Shown: positions 14,798-22,088 of the stretch, piece by piece
Layout of the letters: each line of letters begins with the position of its first letter
Position numbering within the stretch: the first letter of the stretch is position 1
Assembly (NCBI GenBank): GCA_902464595.1
Contig: CABQJX010000023.1
Span: 1 to 26,844 of the forward strand
DNA: 26,844 bases
Direction of reading: 5' to 3'
Source of the DNA: an uncultured Lachnoclostridium sp.
Lineage (GTDB): Bacteria; Bacillota; Clostridia; Lachnospirales; Lachnospiraceae
The notes under the pieces: generated by a model
Seen by the model: only the letters and a program-made list of their open reading frames with translations
Databases searched by the model: none
What the model was told of the DNA's origin: nothing
Made by a program: the position numbers and the translations under genes

Positions 14798-15706
14798 ATG
14801 GAAGAATATGTAATTTCAAAAGAAGATCTTCGGAAATGGTGCTCAGTACCAGTGGATGAGCTGGCTTCCCATCCGGAACGGAAAATGGAATTAATGATGG
14901 GAGAGGAGAAAGGGCCTCTTTTGGAAGAAATAGGAAATATGATCACGGATGAAGTCATAGATCATAACCGGGAAGGGAAAAAGACTGTATGGATCCTGCC
15001 AGGAGGTATTGGAGGGGTGTATGATGTATTTATCCGACGGGTCAATAAGGAGCGGATCAGCTTAAAGAACCTTTATATCTTCCATGTGGATCAGTGGCTG
15101 GACTGGGAATACCGCCTGTTTCCTGTGACGAATCTGCGCTTCAGCATGAGGGGAAAAATGACCCAGAGCTTTTATGCCAAAATCGATCCAGAGTTAAATG
15201 TGCCGGAGGATCAGAGATTTTTTCCGGATCCGGCCAATCCTGATCTGATCGATCAGAAGATCGAGGAGCTGGGGGGCGTTGATACGATCTTGGGAGGGGT
15301 AGGCTGCAAGGGTCTGGTAGGCTGGAATGAAAGGCCTATTTCCAATGTACATCATATTACTCTGGAACAGTATGCAAACTCAAAAACACGTCCAGTGCAT
15401 ATTACGGACGAGACGATCATCGCCTATGCGGAGCGGGAATTTGGCGGCTGCTATGAGGCCCTTCCTCCCAATGGGATTACCATTGGAATGAAGTCTATGC
15501 TGACAGCAAAGAAAGCAATTTTTATTGTCATGACTGGCTCCTGGAAAGAAACTGTGGTACGTGTAGCTTTATTTAGCGAGCCCACAGTCGAGTATCCGGT
15601 CACTCTGTTCCCGAAATATGTGCCTCATTGCATTATGTGCTGCGACCGAAAGACAGCGGATCATGTGGTATCAAGAAAATATCAGGATTCCCCGATTCTT
15701 CGGTAA
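14798..15706 (+). CDS. NagB-like sugar-phosphate isomerase/deaminase family protein, altered active site
   Basis: A 302-residue member of the glucosamine-6-phosphate deaminase / 6-phosphogluconolactonase superfamily. Visible are WILPGGIGGVYDVFIRRV (sugar-phosphate loop region, 65-82), YIFHVDQW at 93-100, ILGGVGCKGLVGWNERP at 164-180 and GITIGMKSMLTAKKAIFIVM from 226. The last aligns with the NagB block AITVGVGTLLDAEE. D98 matches NagB D72 and E178 matches E148. However, NagB D141 is replaced by K171 and H143 by L173. That removes the ring-opening His, so ordinary deaminase activity is doubtful. ATG 14798 follows GAGGAGGAG. An upstream ATG at 14750 would give 16 extra residues without a ribosome site. 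Confidence 0.75.
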   Translation: MEEYVISKEDLRKWCSVPVDELASHPERKMELMMGEEKGPLLEEIGNMITDEVIDHNREGKKTVWILPGGIGGVYDVFIRRVNKERISLKNLYIFHVDQWLDWEYRLFPVTNLRFSMRGKMTQSFYAKIDPELNVPEDQRFFPDPANPDLIDQKIEELGGVDTILGGVGCKGLVGWNERPISNVHHITLEQYANSKTRPVHITDETIIAYAEREFGGCYEALPPNGITIGMKSMLTAKKAIFIVMTGSWKETVVRVALFSEPTVEYPVTLFPKYVPHCIMCCDRKTADHVVSRKYQDSPILR

Positions 15707-15750
15707 ATGGTGTCAAGAGGTAAATGAACGATAAAAGGAGCGGATAAAGT

Positions 15751-17754
15751 ATGGAAAAGATGCCACAGGTAATTGTAGCTTATTCTCATAACGTATCCCA
15801 GGCAGTGCGGGTCCACAGGCTTCCTAAGCCGGGGGAAACCATACGGGCGCTAAAGGCCAGTGCTGGAATGGACGGCGGAAAAGGAACAAATACAGCGGTC
15901 GCTGCTGCCAGAACGGGAGCTAGTGTGGCTATGGTGGCCCATGTAAAGGGTGGAGATTGGTATATAAAGGGAAAGCAGGTGTTGGAGGAAGCCGGGATTG
16001 ATGATACCTATGTGGTGCTGGGAGAGGGGATCAAGGACGCTTCCGGGGTTGTGCTCATTGATGATCAGGGAAACAATATGATTGTTTTGGGAGCCCATAA
16101 TGAACAGGCTATTCCGGATGAGGAGATCGACCAGGCGCTAGAGGCGATGAAGGATGCCAGCTACTGTGTTACCGGTTATGAGATCAATGAAAAGAGTGTA
16201 AAGCATATTCTAGAAAAAGCCAGGGAACTTGGAATAAAAACAGTTGTAAATCCTTCGCCGATACCAGATTTTGTACCGGATTATTGGGGGAACATAGACC
16301 TTTTGGTACTCAATGAGGTGGAGATCCTGCGGATGCTGGATCTGGCAGGCTCTGATTATGAGGAAGGGAACTGGGAAGACTGTGCCAGAAAGCTGAGAGC
16401 AGCTTATGGAGTAGGTGATATTGTCATTACTCTGGGAGAAAATGGATTCTTTTCCCTGGAAGGAGAGTGTGCCTCCAGCGCTCCGGGACGTTCTGTGTGC
16501 AGCAAGGATACAACAGGGGCAGGAGATGGATTTTTAGGTTCCATGACAGCCAGATTAGCTATGGGAGACAGCCTGTATGAGGCGTGTCTGTATGCCAATG
16601 GTTATTGTTCTATTTCGGTACAAAGAGATGGAACCATCAGCAGCTACCCTACTGCAAAAGAGGCAGAGGAAATTCTGGGACGTAAGGATATGTACGATTA
16701 TATTTTGGAATCCTCTGAGGCAGTTCGCAGGATTGTCCGCAATCAGGATGCCATTCTTGACGAAGCCGTAGAGTATTGCAGCCAGAAGGCGGTCGAGCAG
16801 ATTTATCTTTTGGGTTCTGGAACCAGCTACCACGCTGCGGTGTCCGCCAAAAGGATGATGGAAGATACCTTGGGAGTGAAGGTATTTGCCATGTATCCTA
16901 TGGAATTTGTGGACAATGAGCAAGTATTTAATCAACACACCTTGGTCGTTGGCATTTCCCAGGCGGGAAGAAGTACCAGCACCATTGCGGCTTTGGATAA
17001 GGCCAGAAACCAGGGATTGCTGACAGCGGCTATCACTGCCCAATTAGAGGCTCCGGTATGCAGCCATGCGGATTGTTCCATACTCTTAGATGTGGGAGAG
17101 GAGCTGGCAGGACCAAAGACGAAGGGCTATGAGGGTTCTGTGGCAACATTAGCTCTTTTGGCTTTAAAGCTGGCCTTGAAGGAAGAAAAGATCGGGCTGA
17201 GCCAAAAGAAAGAGCTGGAGGACCGCCTGACCGCAACGGCAGATCAGATACCTGATATTGCAGAAAAAGCGTGGGAGTGGTACAAGGAAAATAAGGAAGA
17301 CTTTCTGAGATGCCGCCGACTCATTGTGATCGGATGCGATTCCTGCATGGGAGCTATGCTGGAGGGGACATTAAAGATTTTGGAGGCGGCCCGCTACAGT
17401 GTTACCGGGTATGAGTTAGAGGAGTTTATGCATGGCATCTACCACGCCATCGACCAGGATACCTATATCCTTTATCTGGGAAACAAGAGCCGGCATCTGG
17501 AGCGAATGGCTCGTATGATGAAATATTTTGAGGAAGAACGAGGGGCACACAATTATATGCTGACTTCAGAGGAAGCTCTGCGTTCATCACAGAATTTTGT
17601 GTACCTATTTAAGGAGGATCCTTATTTCGCTTCTATGGAATATGTAGTTCCTATGCAGGTTCTTGCGAGAAAAATGTCCATGGATCTTGGGATCGACTGC
17701 AATATTCCCAGCGATCCTGAGTTTCACCGGAAGATGGGAAGCTATACCTACTAA
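15751..17754 (+). CDS. PfkB-family sugar kinase fused to a double-SIS isomerase/deglycase
   Basis: A 667-residue two-enzyme fusion. Residues 1-312 form a ribokinase-type kinase: GMDGGKGTNTAVAAARTG at 39-56 binds the sugar, and DTTGAGDGF at 253-261 carries the catalytic Asp259 and anion hole. Residues 313-667 form two SIS domains, as in the GlmS isomerase half and FrlB. Motifs are LGSGTSYHAA at 354-363, SQAGRSTST at 403-411, PKTKGYEGS at 455-463, EGTLKILEAARYS with E538 and E545, and EEFMHG with H561. The C-tail HRKMGSYTY places K661 where GlmS has its Schiff-base Lys, and the tail resembles the end of FrlB. It is the last gene of the operon, with a terminator at 17815. By analogy with FrlD plus FrlB, the inferred role is phosphorylation of a sugar or fructosamine followed by isomerisation or deglycation. 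The substrate is unknown. Confidence 0.85.
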   Translation: MEKMPQVIVAYSHNVSQAVRVHRLPKPGETIRALKASAGMDGGKGTNTAVAAARTGASVAMVAHVKGGDWYIKGKQVLEEAGIDDTYVVLGEGIKDASGVVLIDDQGNNMIVLGAHNEQAIPDEEIDQALEAMKDASYCVTGYEINEKSVKHILEKARELGIKTVVNPSPIPDFVPDYWGNIDLLVLNEVEILRMLDLAGSDYEEGNWEDCARKLRAAYGVGDIVITLGENGFFSLEGECASSAPGRSVCSKDTTGAGDGFLGSMTARLAMGDSLYEACLYANGYCSISVQRDGTISSYPTAKEAEEILGRKDMYDYILESSEAVRRIVRNQDAILDEAVEYCSQKAVEQIYLLGSGTSYHAAVSAKRMMEDTLGVKVFAMYPMEFVDNEQVFNQHTLVVGISQAGRSTSTIAALDKARNQGLLTAAITAQLEAPVCSHADCSILLDVGEELAGPKTKGYEGSVATLALLALKLALKEEKIGLSQKKELEDRLTATADQIPDIAEKAWEWYKENKEDFLRCRRLIVIGCDSCMGAMLEGTLKILEAARYSVTGYELEEFMHGIYHAIDQDTYILYLGNKSRHLERMARMMKYFEEERGAHNYMLTSEEALRSSQNFVYLFKEDPYFASMEYVVPMQVLARKMSMDLGIDCNIPSDPEFHRKMGSYTY

Positions 17755-17814
17755 AAAGTGTGTTTTTCTGAAATTTTCTTCTATATAACCCTATATTTGA
17801 GTGTCAGAAAGGGG

Positions 17815-17862
17815 ACGCCGCTGTAAGCTTGATTGATAAAAAGCTGGCAGCGGCGTTTGTCT
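17815..17862 (+). terminator. terminator of the sugar operon, possibly bidirectional
   Basis: ACGCCGCTG (17815-17823) pairs with CAGCGGCGT (17848-17856), with an inner AAGCTT/AAGCT pairing in the loop and TTTGTCTTAT after the stem. It lies between convergent genes, 60 nt past the fusion-protein stop and about 80 nt past the pepT stop on the other strand, so it may serve both. The rest of 17755-17940 shows no gene. Confidence 0.75.
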
Positions 17863-17940
17863 TATCCTGCTTCGGAGCTGGTTTGAAATATACAGCAAAG
17901 CCACAGGATCATTTAAGTAAAAGTAAAGCCGCGAGAGTAT

Positions 17941-19158
17941 TTAAGCGTACAGCGCCGTCAGGTTTTTGAGGATCTCCACGATCGTTTCCATGGACTGGAC
18001 GGATACAAATTCGTGGCGTCCATGGCCATTCTGGCCTCCGGTACACAGGTTGGGACAGGGAAGCCCCATATAGGACAGCCGGGCGCCGTCTGTACCGCCG
18101 CGGATAGGTTCTACAATAGGGGTAACGCCGGCCTGTTCCATGGCAGTGAATACATGATCGATCATTTCCTGGTGGTCTTTTACCTTATCGTACATGTTCA
18201 GATAACTTTCTGTGATCTGGATTTCTACCGTTTGATCACCGTACTTTTTGTTCAGATAGGCGGCGGCCTCCTTCATCATTTCCTGGCGTTTTAAGAATTT
18301 GCCGTAATCATGATCCCGGATCAGGTATTTCATTACTGCGGTTTCCGTACACCCGTTAAAGCGGTCCAGATGGAAGAAACCTTCCCGTCCTTCTGTGCAG
18401 GCAGGGGTCTCGTAGGCCGGAAGAAGGGACTGGTATTCCATAGCCATGAGAATGGCATTTTTCAATACGCCCTTGGCAGAGCCTGTATGGGCAGTGACAC
18501 CGTGAACGGTAACGACAGCTCCAGCCGCATTGAAGTTTTCATAGGAAAATTCGCCTAAGATGCCGCCGTCAATGGTGTATCCATAGGCGGCTCCCAGTTT
18601 TTCTACATTTACATGGTCTGCTCCGCGGCCGATCTCCTCGTCTGGGGTAAACAGGATGCTGAGAGCTGGATGGGGGTGTTCCGGATGTTCCTTCAGATAA
18701 GCTGCCAGGGTCATGATCTCTGCCACGCCGGCCTTGTCGTCGGCGCCCAGAAGGGTAGTTCCGTCTGTGACGATCAGATCCTGTCCCACAAAAGAGGAGA
18801 GGGAAGGATAATCCTTTACACGAGTGACGATCTGCAGGGCTTCATTGAGAACAATGTCTTTGCCGTCATATTCTTTGATGATCCTGGGCTTTATATTGGC
18901 TCCGGACATGTCCATGGCCGTGTCCATGTGGGCGATCAGGGCTAAACCGGGCTTAGTGCAGCCCTCAGAAGCAGGGATATGGCCATAGACGCATCCGTAC
19001 TCGTCCAAAACGGCATCCTCCACACCCAGCTCCAATAACTCTTTTGTGAGATATTCAGCCAGTTTTAACTGCTTGGAAGTAGAGGGGATCTGGGCGCTGT
19101 CAGCGTCTGATTGGGTGTCAAAGCTTACATAGGTGAGAAAACGTTCTGTTACATTCAT
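17941..19158 (-). CDS. pepT: peptidase T (tripeptide aminopeptidase)
   Basis: An M20-family zinc enzyme that removes N-terminal residues from tripeptides in the cytoplasm. The 405 residues match family length. The metal ligands fall at almost the same numbers as Salmonella PepT: H77 and D79 (AHMDT), D140 (GADDKAG), E174-E175 (DEEIG), D197 (TIDGG) and H379 (GGQNGHGRHEF). RGGTDG at about 356-361 is also conserved. The start is the ATG whose complement is 19156-19158, preceded by a perfect AAGGAGG (complement of 19165-19171). A longer frame to 19269 would cross the terminator at 19222-19253 and is rejected. The gene lies back to back with the Opp region, consistent with peptide use. Confidence 0.96.
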   Translation of the reverse strand: MNVTERFLTYVSFDTQSDADSAQIPSTSKQLKLAEYLTKELLELGVEDAVLDEYGCVYGHIPASEGCTKPGLALIAHMDTAMDMSGANIKPRIIKEYDGKDIVLNEALQIVTRVKDYPSLSSFVGQDLIVTDGTTLLGADDKAGVAEIMTLAAYLKEHPEHPHPALSILFTPDEEIGRGADHVNVEKLGAAYGYTIDGGILGEFSYENFNAAGAVVTVHGVTAHTGSAKGVLKNAILMAMEYQSLLPAYETPACTEGREGFFHLDRFNGCTETAVMKYLIRDHDYGKFLKRQEMMKEAAAYLNKKYGDQTVEIQITESYLNMYDKVKDHQEMIDHVFTAMEQAGVTPIVEPIRGGTDGARLSYMGLPCPNLCTGGQNGHGRHEFVSVQSMETIVEILKNLTALYA

Positions 19159-19221
19159 AATGTGCCTCCTTAAAGTGATATACATTGGATCTGACCGCGA
19201 TGGGCAAATCCAAAGGAAATA

Positions 19222-19253
19222 TAGAAAAGGCTGCCATGTAAAAATGACAGCCT
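19222..19253 (-). terminator. terminator after the ATC-hydrolase-like gene
   Basis: Read on the - strand, AGGCTG-T-CAT pairs with ATG-G-CAGCCT around a short T-rich loop, then CTTTTCTAT follows. It separates this gene from pepT, so pepT probably has its own promoter in the roughly 60 bases that remain. I found no clear one. Confidence 0.75.
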
Positions 19254-19309
19254 GCTTCTGCATTGCCAATATGTAGGGATCAACTGCAAATGTTTTATTT
19301 TCTTTGATC

Positions 19310-19813
19310 CTATTTCTTTTTGTAGAAGTGCAGGTGGCAGCAGCCGTCTCCTGCGGCGATGGTCTTTTCGATATCCAGCGTTAAGCCCATCTGGTCAGCG
19401 ATGCCTCTGTCTCCGTCCATAGCCATATCGCAGAGCAGCTCTAATTCCTTGCCTTCATAACCCAGCTTTTCCCAGGCCTGAACAAGGGGACATTGATGAA
19501 ATTCTGCTACCAGATCATCATGCGTAGCCTCTAACACATCGATCTCCATGTTTTTAGCACCCTGGCCGCTGAAAAATGCCTTGCCGAAATCAGCTGCGCT
19601 CTCAGGATCCGCACACTGAGGTTTATACAGGGTATCGCCGTGGATATGGCCGCACTTGCGGATCGCTTCACGGCACATTTTCTCTGCATCAGCGCCCTGT
19701 GCCTTGGCCTGCTCATAGAGAAGGGCCATCCAGGTAGCTCTGTGCTCAACTGCCCCGCGGCATGCCATGGTCGCTGCATCAGTAAATTTTGGTTCGTTGT
19801 GTTTGATAGACAT
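19310..19813 (-). CDS. L-2-amino-thiazoline-4-carboxylic acid hydrolase-like protein
   Basis: A 167-residue soluble protein. Its C-terminal half has the pattern HQCPLVQAWEKLG, ELLCDMAMDGDRGIADQMG, TLDIEKTIAAGDGCCHLHFY, which resembles the family annotated as ATC hydrolase (PF14196 as I recall it). A Cys-Pro-Leu block, a Cys-x3-Asp/Asp-rich block and a terminal GDxCCxxxF block are its marks. In Pseudomonas ATC hydrolase opens a thiazoline ring on the route to cysteine, but most clostridial members are untested, so the reaction here is uncertain. The N-terminal half (MSIKHNEPKFTDAATMACRG) is less informative. The start follows AAAGGAGA (complement of 19821-19828). It is a single-gene unit transcribed divergently from oppB. 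Confidence 0.65.
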   Translation of the reverse strand: MSIKHNEPKFTDAATMACRGAVEHRATWMALLYEQAKAQGADAEKMCREAIRKCGHIHGDTLYKPQCADPESAADFGKAFFSGQGAKNMEIDVLEATHDDLVAEFHQCPLVQAWEKLGYEGKELELLCDMAMDGDRGIADQMGLTLDIEKTIAAGDGCCHLHFYKKK

Positions 19814-19881
19814 AGTTCATTCTCCTTTAATAAGATCCTTTGACCGCTTTGTTTTATATAACAATCATCATTCTGATCCTA

Positions 19882-20109
19882 TTTCAGGTGCGCAGGAATA
19901 ACTGTCCCTATTAAAGCACGTAAAAGAAAAATAGTCAATACTTTTTATAAAAGAAAGGCTATTTTGGAAGTTTTGTTAAATTAAAAACAAGAAACTGTGC
20001 ACTAAAGACAAAAAATAAGAATATTTTCATGTTTCTATTGACATTTTTCCAAAAGCTGATATTATCAGTAATATAACAATAATGTTCTTAGACTTTTCAG
20101 GCGCGCAGG
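19882..20109. repeat. 15-bp direct repeat pair in the divergent promoter region
   Basis: TTTCAGGTGCGCAGG at 19882-19896 and TTTCAGGCGCGCAGG at 20095-20109 differ at one base and lie 213 bases apart. The first is upstream of the - strand gene and the second is in the opp leader. They could be binding sites for a shared regulator of the divergent units. The region between is AT-rich and holds no gene. Confidence 0.45.
20038..20068 (+). promoter_or_regulatory. opp promoter with palindrome over the -10 box
   Basis: TTGACA at 20038-20043, a 16-base spacer, and TATTAT at 20060-20065. The -10 lies inside a perfect palindrome, CTGATA-T-TATCAG, at 20056-20068, which is a good position for a repressor site. 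The start would be near 20072, about 85 nt ahead of oppB. Confidence 0.75.
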
Positions 20110-20157
20110 CCACTAAACCTAAGAAGCATCACGGAAATATGGAGGTCGATAAACAAC

Positions 20158-21111
20158 ATGCTTAAGTACATTTTAAAACGTTTGTTGGTAGCGATTCCCA
20201 CCTTCTTTGGAATAACCGTACTTGTCTATCTGATCTCAGAGATGGCTCCCGGAAGCCCTTTGGAGATGCTCATGGCTGATCCCATGGCGACCAAAGAGAG
20301 TATGGAAGCACTAAAGGAACAGATGGGATTGAACGATCCGGCGATCGTGCAGTATTTCAGATGGCTGGGAGCTTTGCTCCAAGGCAATCTTGGGATCTCA
20401 TACCGGAACAGTCTCCCTGTTCTGGGACAGGTATTGGAGAAGCTGGGACCTACCCTGATACTTACGCTGTCCTCTACTGCCTTGTCCATTCTGATCGCAG
20501 TTCCGCTGGGGATTATGTCAGCATACAAGCCATATTCTCCATGGGATTACATATCATCTGGTTTTGCCTTTGTAGGAGCATCTACGCCGACCTTTTTTAC
20601 CGGCCTTGTGATGATCTACATTTTTGCAGTAAAGCTTCAGATCCTTCCCATGGGCGGCATGTACGATGCGGGAGTCCATACCGCTGCCTCAGCAGCTGTC
20701 CATCTGGTTCTGCCCTGTCTGGTACTTACCGTATTTAATATTGGAAGTATTCTGCGGCAGACACGAGGAAGCATGATGGAGGTATTCAGTGAAGACTACA
20801 TCCGGACAGCAAGGGCGAAAGGACTGACGGAGCCGAGAGTGGTCATTATCCACGGACTGCGCAATGCTCTGATCCCGGTAGTCACTGTTCTCAGCACCAT
20901 GATCCCATTTATGTTCGGCGGAGCAGTGGTAGCAGAGCAGGTGTTCAGCTGGCCGGGATTGGGAAGCCTGATGGTACAGTCCATCAACGCCAGGGATTAC
21001 CCTATGATCATGGGGATCACTGTTGTGATCGCAGCAGCAGTGCTGATCGGAAATGTCCTTACGGATATTGCTTACAGCCTGCTTGACCCGAAGATAAGAG
21101 AGAGCCGTTAG
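20158..21111 (+). CDS. oppB: oligopeptide/dipeptide ABC transporter permease OppB/DppB
   Basis: A 317-residue permease of the peptide importer, with a membrane helix at the N-terminus (LLVAIPTFFGITVLVYLISE) and the family signature of an early periplasmic region (LNDPAIVQYFRWLGALLQGNLGISY). Four to five membrane segments follow. The ATPase contact loop is EDYIRTARAKGLTEPRVVIIHGLRNALIP. The C-terminal DYPMIMG and SLLDPKIR blocks are typical of OppB/DppB. GGAGGT at 20141-20146 precedes ATG 20158, with a spacing of 11. It is the first gene of the opp operon. Oligopeptide versus dipeptide or nickel substrate cannot be settled from the permease alone. Confidence 0.93.
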   Translation: MLKYILKRLLVAIPTFFGITVLVYLISEMAPGSPLEMLMADPMATKESMEALKEQMGLNDPAIVQYFRWLGALLQGNLGISYRNSLPVLGQVLEKLGPTLILTLSSTALSILIAVPLGIMSAYKPYSPWDYISSGFAFVGASTPTFFTGLVMIYIFAVKLQILPMGGMYDAGVHTAASAAVHLVLPCLVLTVFNIGSILRQTRGSMMEVFSEDYIRTARAKGLTEPRVVIIHGLRNALIPVVTVLSTMIPFMFGGAVVAEQVFSWPGLGSLMVQSINARDYPMIMGITVVIAAAVLIGNVLTDIAYSLLDPKIRESR

Positions 21112-21119
21112 GAGGTAAG

Positions 21120-22001
21120 ATGATGTCAGAGACAACAGAGATAAAGAAAGACTCGTATTATCGGGACGTGCTCAAAAAATTCAAGGCTCATAAGCTGGCC
21201 ATGCTGGGACTGGGGATCCTTCTTTTGGAGGTTCTTCTGGTAGTGATCCTTCCTATGGTGATGAAGCTGGATCCCTATACTTCCGATATTTTGGCCTTCA
21301 GTGCAAAACCAGGCCCAGGGCATATTTTAGGAACAGACGATACGGGGCGGGATGTGTTCGCCAGGCTGATCTACGGAGGACGTATCTCCCTTCTGGTAGG
21401 ACTTCTCTCCGCTATTATCAGTCTCCTCATCGGTGTTCCTCTGGGACTGATCGCAGGATATTACAAAGGGATATGGGAGACCATCGTCATGAGAGCGGCT
21501 GATATTTTTATGTCGTTCCCGTCCATGATCCTGGTGTTGGTTCTTGTTTCCGTTATTGGGCCATCTGTGTGGACCGTTACTCTGGTAATCGGTATCTTAG
21601 GATGGACCGATTTTGCAAAGCTGATCTACGGAAATGTTCTTTCTGTCCGGGAAAAAGAATATGTGGAGTCTGCGAAGGCTGTTGGAACAAAGGATTTGCC
21701 CCTTTTGCTGAAATATGTGATCCCCAATGCCTTTGCACCGATCCTGATCAACTTTACGTTCCGTACTGCCCAGGCCATTATCCAGGAATCTGCCTTGAGC
21801 TTCCTGGGAATGGGTGTTCAGCCGCCGGAGGCCTCCTGGGGAAATATCCTTTATGCGGCCCAGTCTATTACGGTTCTGTCATCCAGGCCATGGCTGTGGG
21901 TTCCGCCGGGGATCCTGCTGGTTCTCACTGTTTCCAGCATCAACTTTGTGGGAGACGGTATTCGGGATGCTCTGGATTCCAGAACAAAGATCAAGAAGTA
22001 A
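21120..22001 (+). CDS. oppC: oligopeptide/dipeptide ABC transporter permease OppC/DppC
   Basis: The second permease, 293 residues. The hallmark GTDDTGRDVFARLIYGGRISL near residues 76-96 is clear, followed by membrane segments and the EAA-like loop EYVESAKAVGTKDLPLLLKYVIPN. The ending (SSINFVGDGIRDALDSR) is canonical for OppC/DppC. It starts at ATG 21120 (a second in-frame ATG at 21123 is equally possible), directly after GGAGGT at 21111-21116, which overlaps the oppB stop. The 87-nt gap before oppA is AT-rich and contains no clear terminator. Confidence 0.93.
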   Translation: MMSETTEIKKDSYYRDVLKKFKAHKLAMLGLGILLLEVLLVVILPMVMKLDPYTSDILAFSAKPGPGHILGTDDTGRDVFARLIYGGRISLLVGLLSAIISLLIGVPLGLIAGYYKGIWETIVMRAADIFMSFPSMILVLVLVSVIGPSVWTVTLVIGILGWTDFAKLIYGNVLSVREKEYVESAKAVGTKDLPLLLKYVIPNAFAPILINFTFRTAQAIIQESALSFLGMGVQPPEASWGNILYAAQSITVLSSRPWLWVPPGILLVLTVSSINFVGDGIRDALDSRTKIKK

Positions 22002-22088
22002 AAGAGTCTCATTTATCCGAAAATATCCATAGTTATCATATTTTATAAAAATTTATATAAGGAAATAAGGAATAGGAGGAAAATGATT

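Noticed and set aside
19159..19269. 37-residue extension of peptidase T
   Set aside because: It would cross the terminator at 19222-19253. The ATG at 19158 has a perfect AAGGAGG and matches the Salmonella numbering of metal ligands.
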